From NCBI RefSeq assembly GCF_003286085.1, contig NW_020825298.1:4526001-4590000 (forward strand): 64,000 bases of DNA, in the 5' to 3' direction. Origin of the DNA: Drosophila persimilis (lineage: Eukaryota > Arthropoda > Insecta > Diptera > Drosophilidae). The translations under genes and the position numbers were made by a program. Under the pieces are notes generated by a model that searched no databases, was not told the origin of the DNA, and was given only the letters and a program-made list of their open reading frames with translations. Below are positions 46,276 to 57,720 of the stretch, one piece after another (the first letter of the stretch is position 1; each line of letters starts with the position of its first letter).

Positions 46276-48766
46276 GTAAGCAAAACTTGCCAAATCCCTC
46301 GTACAAAATTCGCATTACGTATGCGCCACGTACGCGGCAGTTGCACGAAGACAATGTCTTTCCTTGCTGGATTACTTATGCCTTGAATAGCCAAATATCC
46401 CATAAATGGGTCAAACAAACTTGGGGGGAATTTTTTAGACTTAAGTTGAACAAATGGCAAGTCCTAAATATCTGTTTAGAGCGGATTTTCATCAATTTTT
46501 ATGGGAGAAAGAACATTGAACGTTGAATTATGGAAATGGGGATAATAAGATGGAAAATAGTGGCACATATTTTTAAGGAGGTAAAGAAGATAAACCTTAT
46601 AGCCCCAACCTTGTTAGGTGGGAGTCATATGGCTTTCAAGGATTAATACTGAAGTGTGGGTAAAACTTATCGTTTTGACTCGTTTTCAGACCAGTCCTTA
46701 GCCCATTAAACGAGCTCATCATTAAGTCAGCTAGTGACAATGGCAAATGAATATTAAATGTACTCCTAACCAGGACAAATCGCAGCTGTTTGAGGTTTGA
46801 TGTTGGCTAATACGAGTACTCGTACTCGGTTTTCAGGTCAATCAATAGCATTTCGATGGTTCAAGCAGGTGATTAGTATGCCAGCCGTGAAACGAGCAAA
46901 ATGTCTATGTGTATGTGAGTTAGGGTTGGGTGCAAAATGGCGGCATAGCCGTCGCCATTTTCGCTGTGGTTTCCTGTGCACACGACCTACGACAACCCAA
47001 AACGGAATTGTCCTAGGTTAGGTCCTGCGCAGACTCACACCACAGGAGGCACCCATGCGCGCATACATGTATTTTGTATCTGTGTGTCAGACACACATGT
47101 ATTTAATATCTATGTGTGTGTTCGTGTGTGTGTTGTAGGTGCAATCAATGAAAGTTCAACGCACGTGAAACGAAGGCAACGAAGAAGGCAACCACTTTGC
47201 CTTGTCCGAAAGTTCTTTTCTGTGGAAAAGACAGAACATTTCAAAGTTAATTTAAAAATGTATGGGTTTAACCAAGTTGCTGAATAATGAATGTATCCTT
47301 GTATGGCGCTTCTATTGGAGATGGCGTGCAAACACACATATTTATTTAGCTTAGTTTTAGTTATGACTGAAATTCTAATTATTTTCAACGGATTCAACAG
47401 TTAATCATTCCGTATATATACACAACATATCACTTCGTAATAATCTACAGTCTTTATCCTTAAGTATCCTTAAGCTTCTTCTGTAAGCATTTATTTCTAA
47501 ATTTCGTTTTTCATCACACTCAAAGCGTACTTCTTTTAGCCTGTTTAACCATTCTCTACCCACAAGCTATAACTTTCCCCAATATCCAAAAATATTTCAA
47601 AAATGTTTGAACAAATCCTACACGCCACCCACCCGCACCACCAAAACACTGCCAATGCCAAGTCTAGGGCTCTGCAAACAACGTTGCATATTTTATGGCG
47701 CATGTGGGTGTGGATGCGAATAAGGTTGGGGGGTTTGAAGGAGCACCCAGGCATGGGGAAAAATATGTTTGGGGCGCAGTGGGCGCTGGGTGCTGAGGGT
47801 AGTGGGGGTTACTTTGGGGTGTTGATGTGTGTTAGGCTACCGATGCAGCCAATGTCATTTGAAATTAAATGCCAAAAACTGACAACATCAGCGAACCTCA
47901 CACAACACCCACACACCCACACACGCACACACACATACGCAGACAGGCAGCTTTTGTCACTGTCTGTGTCTGTGTGTGTGTGTGTGTCAGTGTGCGTGCA
48001 TTGCTTTTAAATATGCAAGCAATAATTGACCCAGATTTCTCTTGCCACCCTCTAAAGGAACCCCCCACATCGCGTATACGCCGCGTGTTTGTGTTTGCTT
48101 TTGCGCTTTCACTTTTTTCTTTTTGCTCTTTGTATACCCTTTGTAGGGGAATGATGATTTTAAGGAGATGTTTGCAATGCAGAGTAAGCAGAATAACAAG
48201 ACGGGTTAAGCCAGAGGTGGGCTCTGAGCCGTCACTGTTACTGCGGCAAGGGCCGCGGCTCTACTAATATACCCGCTGTTCCCAAAAGGATTTAGGCTAA
48301 TTTATTTATTGATTTTCTCTCAAGGAATTATAGTTTATCTCTATAGTTTTCAAAATAGTCGTGCCATGACAATGTAGCAATGCATCTGTAAGGGTATCCA
48401 GCATTTCGACCGAACATTTGCGAGTTTTTCCGGCGTTTTTGTCTTTTCATTGTTTTCCTTTTGCGTTTGCATTTTACGCTTGGATATTATGATTTCATTT
48501 GCGGCTCAGCAAAGGCTATCGAAAATCAGTGCAAATAAGTGTTAATGGCAATTTGATGATTTCCATGGAGTTCTGCCGGGCGTGTGGCCTTGAACAGAGT
48601 CTGTCTGCCTGTGTGGAGTGGGGTGGGGTCGGGTCGGGTGTGGTTGTTCAAGGCCGTACGGGTACTGTGTTAACTCGATTATCTCTGCCAGACATCTCTG
48701 CAGAGTGTGGAGGGAGGTGTGCGGCCTGCAGTGGTACTCATGAAATGTAATTCTGTTTACCCACAG
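46276..48766 (+). other. Intron between Trpgamma exons B and C
   Basis: 2.5 kb without a supported gene. Contains CA/GT tracts (47890-47945, 47962-47995), paired ACACACATGTAT / TGTGTGTG blocks near 47090-47140 and A/T-rich spacer. Confidence 0.55.
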
Positions 48767-48945
48767 AGGACGGAAAAAAGCTACACTTTGTGAGCCCCGC
48801 ACGAAGGAAATCGGTTCTGGCGCCCATCCTTAATAAGATCAAGAATGGAGCGGATGCCTCGGAGAATGCCGACAAGAAATTGGGCAGCGAGAGCAGTGGC
48901 AGTGGCCACATAGCAGTCCAGATCGAGCCGGCCAGGCGTGTCAAG
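48767..48945 (+). CDS. Trpgamma: Candidate upstream Trpgamma exon C
   Basis: A 179-base exon between a TTTACCCACAG acceptor and a GTGGGT donor. It reads EDGKKLHFVSPARRKSVLAP, then ILNKIKNGADASENADKKLG and SESSGSGHIAVQIEPARRVK, and runs in phase 0 into RHSIHG just before the usual [10 protein letters not shown] start. The polar composition with G/C-ending third bases is typical of coding sequence. The segment has basic Ser sites (ARRKS, KRHS) that could be kinase targets. It would add at least 80 residues with exon B to the cytosolic N-terminus. Confidence 0.72.
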
Positions 48946-49022
48946 GTGGGTCCAACTGTCTGATCGCTGAAGGCAGCTCCAAATACCTTTCTGTATCCCC
49001 ACAGCGTCACAGCATCCACGGC

Positions 49023-52000
49023 ATGATGGAGGAGGAGAACACCATCCGACCGCATCAGGAGATCCGACAGCTCACTCTTGAGGAGAAGAAGTTCCTGCTG
49101 GCCGTGGAGCGCGGTGACATGGCCGGCACTCGAAGGATGCTGCAGAAGGCACAGGACACGGACTACATCAATGTGAACTGTGTGGATCCGCTGGGACGCA
49201 CCGCCCTGCTGATGGCCATCGACAACGAGAACCTGGAGATGGTGGAGCTGCTGATCAACTACAATGTGGACACGAAGGATGCCCTGCTGCACTCCATCTC
49301 TGAGGAGTTTGTGGAGGCTGTGGAGGTGCTGCTGGACCACGAGAATGTCACCTTCCACAACGAAGGGAATCATGTGAGTGGATTCGACTCGTACCTTATT
49401 TTTCGCCTAAATTCACTGAATATACTATTCCCTTTAGAGCTGGGAGTCTGCCTCGGAGGACACTTCCACATTTACTCCGGACATCACGCCGCTTATACTG
49501 GCTGCCCATCGGGACAATTACGAGATAATCAAGATTCTCCTGGATCGTGGCGCCGTCCTGCCCATGCCCCATGACGTGCGCTGTGGCTGCGATGAGTGCG
49601 TCCAATCACGGCAAGAGGACTCTCTTAGGCACTCGCGATCGCGCATCAATGCGTACAGGGCCCTGGCCAGTCCCAGCCTCATAGCACTCTCATCCAAGGA
49701 TCCTATACTCACGGCCTTCGAGCTGTCCTGGGAGCTGCGGCGTCTCAGTTTCCTCGAGCACGAATTTAAGGTGATTATTGGGTTTCTCCAAGGCTAGGAT
49801 ATAACGATTCTTGATGTATTCCCTGCAGAATGAATACCAGGAACTGCGTAAGCAGTGCCAGGACTTTGCCACTGCCCTGCTGGACCACACCCGCACCTCC
49901 CACGAGCTGGAGATACTGCTTAACCACGATCCCACCGGTCCGATCTACGAACATGGTGAACGGATGCATTTAAATCGCCTCAAGTTGGCCATCAAACTGC
50001 GGCAAAAGAAGGTTAGTGAGGCTATACCCCTTTCTCATCTGGGATAATAATCGAATGCTCTGCTTCTCCCTACCAGTTTGTGGCCCACTCGAATGTGCAG
50101 CAGCTGCTGGCGAGCATTTGGTACGAGGGTCTGCCCGGATTCAGGCGGAAGAACATGGCACTGCAGGCCGTGGATATCATTCGCATTGGGATTATGTTCC
50201 CCATATTCTCGCTGGCCTACATCCTGGCCCCTTACTCCGGCATTGGCCAGACCATGCGGAAGCCCTTCATCAAGTTCATCTGCCACAGCGCCTCCTACTT
50301 CACCTTTCTCTGTGAGTACTCGTTAAGCGCCGCTCCGCTCCCCTCCCGAAACTCTCAGCAACCAATCCTCCACTTACGATACCATTCCACCTATGCAGTT
50401 CTATTGATGCTGGCCTCCCAGCGCATTGAGACCTTCATTGGGGGCTGGTTCTTTGCCGACGACTCGAACATTCTGAACAAGGTGGAGGAGGTGCCCACCA
50501 AGCGGGGCGCCAAGCCCACCTTCATCGAGTGGCTCATCCTGTCGTGGGTGAGTGGCCTTATCTGGAGCGAGGTCAAGCAGCTCTGGGACGTGGGTCTGCA
50601 GGAGTATCTCAACGATATGTGGAATGTGATCGATTTTGTTACGAATTCCCTGTATGTGGCTACTGTTGCTCTGAGAGTGGTGTCCTTCTTTCAGGTGAGG
50701 AATTCTCCATACCAGTCACATTCGATTTAGTTATGAAGAAAACCCTTATGTCGCTTTTAGGTGCAAAAGGAGATGATCTACAATTCCCATGCCACCGATC
50801 TGCCGCGCGAACGTTGGGATGCCTGGGACCCGATGCTCATATCGGAGGGCCTGTTCAGTGCGGCGAACATTTTTAGTAGCCTCAAACTGGTATACATCTT
50901 CTCGGTGAATCCACATTTGGGGCCACTGCAAGTGTCGCTGTCACGCATGGTAATGGACATCATGAAGTTCTTCTTTCTATATGTCCTGGTGCTGTTTGCC
51001 TTTGGCAGTGGTCTTAATCAGCTACTATGGTGGGTACACCGTATCGTCATCCACCAATCCCCATCTATCATCTATCGATTCTTCCAGGTACTATGCGGAT
51101 CTGGAAAAGAAACGCTGTCCGGAGGTCTCTCCAAGCAGTGTGCTGCTCAATATGAATGGCACCAATGATCCCAATGCCTGTATTGTATGGCGTAGGTTCT
51201 CCAAGTGAGTGCCTCATCATCTCCCTAAGAAGATGTTCGTATAAAGATGAGCATCACTCTTTACTTTCAGTTTATTTGAGACCACACAAACCCTCTTCTG
51301 GGCTGTGTTTGGTCTGATCGATTTGGACAGCTTCGAGCTGGACGGCATCAAGATCTTTACACGGTTTTGGGGCATGCTGATGTTCGGCACCTACTCGGTG
51401 ATCAATATTGTTGTGCTGCTCAACCTGCTCATAGCCATGATGAATCATTCGTATCAGCTGATTTCGGTGGGTAGCTCGAAAAGAGTCCCCAGAGATGGCT
51501 ATTCGGATAACTGAAGTTTTCTTTTGCTTATTGCAGGAACGTGCCGATGTGGAGTGGAAGTTTGCTCGGTCTAAGCTCTGGATTAGCTACTTCGAGGAGG
51601 GTGGGACATGTCCACCTCCGTTTAATATTATACCCACTCCAAAGTCCATCTGGTATGCGTGCAAGTGGATGCGACGGGTCTTCTGCAGTGGTTCATCGGC
51701 GGCTCGTAGGGAACATCTGAAAACCATAAGGGTTGGTGGCTTACACATGGAAGCGTCTGAGTTAATTTGTCTGATCTATCCTTAAATCCCCTCCAGCGCA
51801 AGGCTCAACAGGCCAGCGATCGCGATTTTAAGTACCAGCAGATCATGCGGAACCTGGTGCGTCGCTATGTGACGGTGGAGCAGAGGAAGGCCGAGTCCCA
51901 AGGCGTCACCGAGGACGATGTGAACGAGATAAAACAGGATATATCCGCCTTCCGCTGTGAGCTGGTCGAGATACTGAAGAACAGTGGCATGGACACGAAT

Positions 52001-53260
52001 GTGACGGCCGGACAAGGTGGTGGTAAGCCCAAGAAGCTGACTATGAGGATATCACGTCTTTCTCTAAGAGTTCCCTGCTATATTTTCATATTCTGCACCA
52101 GGAGGCGGTGGCAAAAAGAATCGTCAGAAGGAGCGCCGCCTGATGAAGGGCTTCAATATCGCACCACCGGGCTCAACGGGGTCCTTGGCACCCGTGGCTG
52201 AGTTTTCCACATCGCTGGACAACTATGACAATCAGCACGAGATTCTCAGCTCAACCATTTCCACTCTCTTCACGCCCAACTTTATGCACAAGCGACAGCA
52301 GAGCCAGCAGGCGGGATGTGGGGGCTCCGAGTCCCCGACATCGCCCACACAGGGAACGGCTGCGGTGACGCCCAATGGCCCTGTCACCAAGTACAATAAG
52401 TCCGCATTGAAGCCGTACAACAAGCGCATAGCCGGACACAAGAAGCGATGGGGTATTGGGAACCTTATCTTCGATATTAGAGCAGTTCATTAATGGCCGA
52501 AATGTTTTTCCAGGAACCCTCATAGAAGCCGCCAAGGTGGGCAACGTGAGCAAGATGCTGGGACGCTCCAAGTCGGAGGATTCTGTGTGCAATAACTCAA
52601 ACAATACCACACCAGTGCATGGCCAGTTGCGGGTCACATATGCCCAGAACTCACCTCAGCATGGCTACGGCTACCATGGAGAGTCCACTCCGCCAGCGGC
52701 AGCAGCCACGCCTACACCAACACCCGCTGCCTCGATCAATCCAACACCCACGCACGTGGGAGTGGGCTCACACTTCTTTCACACAACCAGCGGTGGGTGA
52801 ACCTTTAGATCGCAAGCATACCCCTCCCTCGCTACATGTTTCTCCTACAGGTCTAACTGCCATTGCTGCGCTGAAGCGCAAGCGCAAAAAGTTCTCCTCC
52901 AGCAAGAACATTTGTCCGGTCACAGAATCGGTGGCAGCTGCCACGGCCGCTGCAGAGCTATTGAACGATAAGGTTTGTATTTGCCTATGGATCCTAGAAG
53001 CCCATAATTGATGGGCTTTTCTTTGCCAGACCCTTAAGCGTGTGTCCAGCTATCCGGCAGCCACTGCCGAGGGCGGAGTACAGCACAAGGATCCCGCCCA
53101 ATTGGTGAAACCGCGTCGACACGAGCAGACCCAGAGCCAGCATGATTCGGTGGAGACGTCCACGTTCACGCTGTCCATTGATCCATCCAATACGTCGGTC
53201 AACTCAAGGGAGCCCCTGATCAGCACCAGCTGCGTCTCGACCATGGGAGCCGTGGGCTGA
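49023..53260 (+). CDS. Trpgamma: Trpgamma, TRPC-family cation channel (14 exons)
   Basis: Exons: 49005-49373 (ATG at 49023), 49438-49770, 49829-50011, 50077-50311, 50399-50694, 50761-51029, 51088-51204, 51271-51466, 51537-51731, 51797-52022, 52102-52452, 52514-52792, 52851-52972, 53030-53260. All junctions hold phase and give 1127 residues, close to the family length. Seen: ankyrin repeats at about 22-160, a TRPC linker with the CGCDEC cluster, six membrane helices (S1 about 326-344, S5 about 534-553, S6 about 632-652), pore helix [14 protein letters not shown] (603-616), the TRP box EWKFAR (666-671), then a long Ser/Gly/Pro-rich cytosolic tail with basic patches ([18 protein letters not shown]). 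TRPgamma is a calcium-permeable plasma-membrane channel that can combine with TRP and TRPL and also acts in mechanosensory neurons. Further in-frame exons lie upstream. Confidence 0.97.
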
Positions 53261-56200
53261 GGGAACGCGTGGGGGCATTCTCAGCGAATTGGGACGATGA
53301 TTGTCAGAGATACCAAAGATATAGCAGCTAACTACTTAGATGGCGCACCTGATGCAGATACCTAGAAGCAGAAGCAGAGATGATATGAAGACATAAACAG
53401 TCTGGCGCTAAACTAACCAAAACTTAAACCAACACAGCCTAGATCTTAAAATACCTCACACCACGGATATAGCATAGATATCACTTACCAAATATCAAAT
53501 AAGAAAACTCTATAGAAAACTCGATTAGTTAGCCAACCCTGGGTTTCAGGACTGCCACCACATCCCTGCAGCTTACTAACTACTCAGTAACTCTGTAACT
53601 GTTCACCAAACCAACAATACCTTTCATAGAGCACCATTTACCGTCATCAGAAGTTCAAAGTATCCTCTTACTCAACACGTTTTCTCAGTGCTGGCATTGT
53701 CAGAGATTATCCAACCCTAAACCTAAATCATCACCTGAGACTCTACTACTATCTCTCTAGCACCCACACATATCATACGATCGCTTTATAGAGAAACCTT
53801 TACAAGAAAAGAAAGCCACTCGAGGTCCTGATAGAAATCGAGTTGGAAACAAAGATCCGAAAAAGCCCTTTACCAAATACCGAATACAAATACGAAATAC
53901 GGATTAAACTAAAACTAAAACTATCCCATATCGATGTTGAACGTTGCCTTAGCATGAAACATATTTTTTATACACATAAGTTTTGGATGAACATTGAATT
54001 ACCGTATTGTACTCGGAACTGAAGGGAAGCGCGCTGTGTATTTGTTGATTTGAGAGAATGGATTTGAAGCCAAGGATTTGTTGTTCAAGCAAGCAAGCAG
54101 TAGAAGTAAATAAATCAAGATACCACAAATTTTATACACCGATTTTAACCAACAACACAGCAAACAATAATCGATATTGCAGTACTACTAAAGTGTATGC
54201 ATTTTATGGATACGAGATACATTCAAGTGTATCCATATCCATAATCTTCACACACAAAACGATTTTAGCATAGCATACAAATATATAATATACATATACC
54301 TAAACTATACCTATATATAGATTACAGATATGAAACCAAATACGAATAATCAAAATTTTTAGATGATTTTTTGCGTTCAAGTAGACAAACACCCACACAC
54401 GAACAGTACATACATACTATATATGGAATATCAACGAAAACAATAACGAATAATGTCGTATAAAATTTTATATCATTCGATGCAATGAATCAACAGATAT
54501 ATGTACATACATCTAGTAATATAGCAATGCAATGCATCCGAGTACATACATATCTCTGTTGCCTCAAACGAACAAATGCAGGAAGCCGAACCGAATACGA
54601 AACAAATGTTAGAATAAATACAAATAATATTGTTATTTGCACGGACAAAATAAAAATAATACGAAATATCTAAACGAAAATAAAAGAAAATACTAAATCT
54701 TATCCTTTTTTACGGTTGGTGGAGTTAATTCCTTAGTATGAAAAGTATTTTTCAGGAATAAAAATTGCTTAGAAATCCACTTTATTCTTAGATATGTATT
54801 TCAATCAAAATTGCCCGCCTCTGCTTTATATCTCGTTCGATTGAGCCATAACCTTTACTTTTTGGAAAGTTCCCTAAACAAAGTTTCTTTTAAATTGTGA
54901 ATCGCTGAGATAATGCTTCCAATTCTTTCAAATCAGTTTCTGTACGATAATACGATGTTAAAATCTGATCAGAGATATGTCGTTATCCCCTCGAACTGGC
55001 TTTTGATCGCTCTGGCTATTATAGTCTCATCGGGACGGACAGTCAGACATGTCTCGATCGACTCGGCTATTGATGCTGATCAAGAAGATATATGTATACT
55101 TTGTGGGGTCGGAAACTTATCGCAAAAATCTATACTCATTTTGAGTATCGGGTATAAAAATCGTGTAGTATTGAAAAGTATGGGATCCTACCTTTATATT
55201 GTTTTTGCCTATACTTAAAGTACTCTTACCAAAGTAACGTGGGAAATTATGGGGACCCAGAAGTTTAATAGATCAGATACTGATGGAACTTGTAGTGGAT
55301 GTATCCTAAATGCCGTCGACATATTTAGGGTAGGGCTAGTGTCACAGCGTCACGAGTGGAGACTCCTCCGACTCCGCTCAAACTCCAGATTCAACATCAG
55401 AATCAAGGAATAGAAACTCTTCTTTCATTGGCTGTAAGATTTCTCAGACACAATTAGGAAGATTAAGGCATGGGCATCTCTGAGATTCAGTTTATCTGTT
55501 TATCCAAGTGTGATTTCTTCCCAAATCAAGGTGAAAGTCAAACCCCACTTCCGGTCATTAACAACACAAGCTGCATGTTTATTATTTGTATATCGCATTT
55601 ATTTTAAATGTTTCATATATATATATATTTGCAAATAAATTTTATATATATATTCATATATATATACATACATATATGTATATGTATATAGATTTTTTTG
55701 TTTCATTTATTTTTGTTGCTGTTGTTGTTGTTGTAATGTTGCGTTGTCGTCCCGTCATTTATATGAGATAAACAAATAAATCGACACATAGGTATATAAT
55801 TAGAAATATTTTTTCGGCATTCTCTCCGTGTTTCCGCGTTTGTCCCTCATTGTTCATTCTTTTTTTTTTATTTATGTAAAAAACAAAATAATATACATGT
55901 ATATTGTTGTATTTTTCGTTCATACACACATATATAATATATATTGTAACCATTTACCGTTGTAAACATAGAAACATACATAATTTCCATTTATTTATCA
56001 TTTGATTCCGATTTAAGTTTATTTATTTATATATATATATATATGTATATCTGGTGTTTTTTTTTTAACTTGCATCAAGCAAATTTGTATTTTTTACATG
56101 AACAAACATTTGTTTTTGTTTTTGTTTTATTTTTTTTGGGATTTTTGTTTGTGATTTTTTGTAGATAAGATTCCGTTTTTGTATAATTCACATTAAATGC

Positions 56201-57720
56201 TATGGAAAGAAACAATTACATTTATTTTAATTTATTTAATTAGAAAAATAATAATAATTGGAATATAAATCACTTTGCGTTGCATTAATTAGGCTATAAA
56301 TTTCATATATATTCATATATACTAAATAATTTTTCGTTTTCATTTTCCTCTCGTTTTCCCCATCATCATATACTATACTATACATACATACAATACATAT
56401 ATGTATATGTATATATATTTAAATGTTTTTGTGTAAAAAATATATGTATATTTATTTATGTATATGTATATATTTATATAGATTTTGAAGACCTTTTTGC
56501 CCAGTTGGGACTGCCATAGCTGTGGACAAGCCTACAAAACCAATTTTGGATTCAATTTGTTTAGTCGGTTGTGAAAAATGCAACAATTAGCCACGATATA
56601 GCAGCCCCAACTGGGCATCTGCCTTGGTTCTCCCTCTTTCCTCCTCTTGTGGTTGTCCTTTGAATATGTATTAAATGTTTATCGTAATAAATTGTGTAAT
56701 AATTCGTATAAAAAGGTTGTTGGTTTGTGAGAATGAAAAGAAGCGTCTGCCGTTTACATATACATTTATATATCTATGCAAGTGTGTATATATATATATA
56801 TGCATATATTTTGGGGAAACAATTGTACAGCACGGAAATACTTGTTTGCTGGTAGTCTAATAAATTCATATATTTCGTTTTTAAATCGTTTTGCATTTGC
56901 TCTACTATCTTTGCGGCCCCCTATACCACCTTCATTGGAATATTCAGTTTCTTTTCTAGTTGGATGTAGCCTGATACATATATTATTTACAATCCTATGG
57001 TGTGTCTGACTTGGTTTCAAAATTCGGATGTGGTTCAAGAATGTATAAGTATTTCTGAGCGCTGGGGCACGCCACCAAATGCTAGTTTTACACGTCGCCG
57101 AGCAAATGCAAATATAGCAAATGTCTTGCCAAAGCTGCCTGCATACGCTCAAAAAATGAACAGTTTGAGAAGCATTTCAGAACAGGTTTGACAAGTACTC
57201 GTGAGCCTTACAGAGGGGGGTTTACAAAGTTCTTTATATAGCACATATGGAGATTATTCTTTTGCTTTTACTTTAGCTTTTCCTTTTCTTTCGTTTCGTT
57301 TTGTTTTGTGACAATGATTTTAGCAACAACAAATATTACATATACTCGTAAGTAAATACCATTATTGTAACATTTACAAACATTTAGACGAGACGTGTGA
57401 ATGTATTAGTTTCGTTTTTTTTTGTGTACATTTAAATACAGTTTATTGTGTGTTTTTCTTCTAGGTTTTCCTGTTCTTATTCTGCTGGTTAGTTGCTTGT
57501 TTTGTTTCTTTAAAATTAGACAATTTACAATTTGATTTCTTTTGATTTTGTTTATATAAAAAATACATAATTACAACTAATTGTTTGAATCACTTCTTTG
57601 AGACATAAAGTGCATTTGTTTTTCTTTTTTTTTAGTTTTTTATCATTTTCCTTACTCTTCTTTCAGTTTTCGATTTGCATGTCGCGTGTTGCATGTTCCA
57701 GTTGGAGGGCGAGGGCACCA
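53261..57720. other. Tail-to-tail gap between Trpgamma and FNDC3 gene
   Basis: 4.5 kb holding both 3' untranslated regions and intergenic DNA. The first 1.4 kb is A-rich with AATAAA hexamers near 54615, 54650 and 54680 that could end Trpgamma transcripts. A dispersed repeat copy sits at 55032-55158. From 55600 the sequence is extremely T/A-rich with ATATAT, GTATATGTATAT and GTTGTTGTT tracts. TTTATT hexamers (AATAAA on the reverse strand) are frequent and could end the FNDC3 transcript. No coding frame is supported. Confidence 0.6.
55032..55158. repeat. Dispersed repeat copy 2
   Basis: Same order of blocks as at 34545-34705: GGGACGGACAG, then CGATCGACTCGGCTATTGATGCTGAT, a TATACTTTGTGGGGTCGGAAAC block and ACTCATTTTGAGTATCGGGT. 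This copy has one ACTCATTTTGAGTATC unit, whereas the other has two in tandem. Confidence 0.75.
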
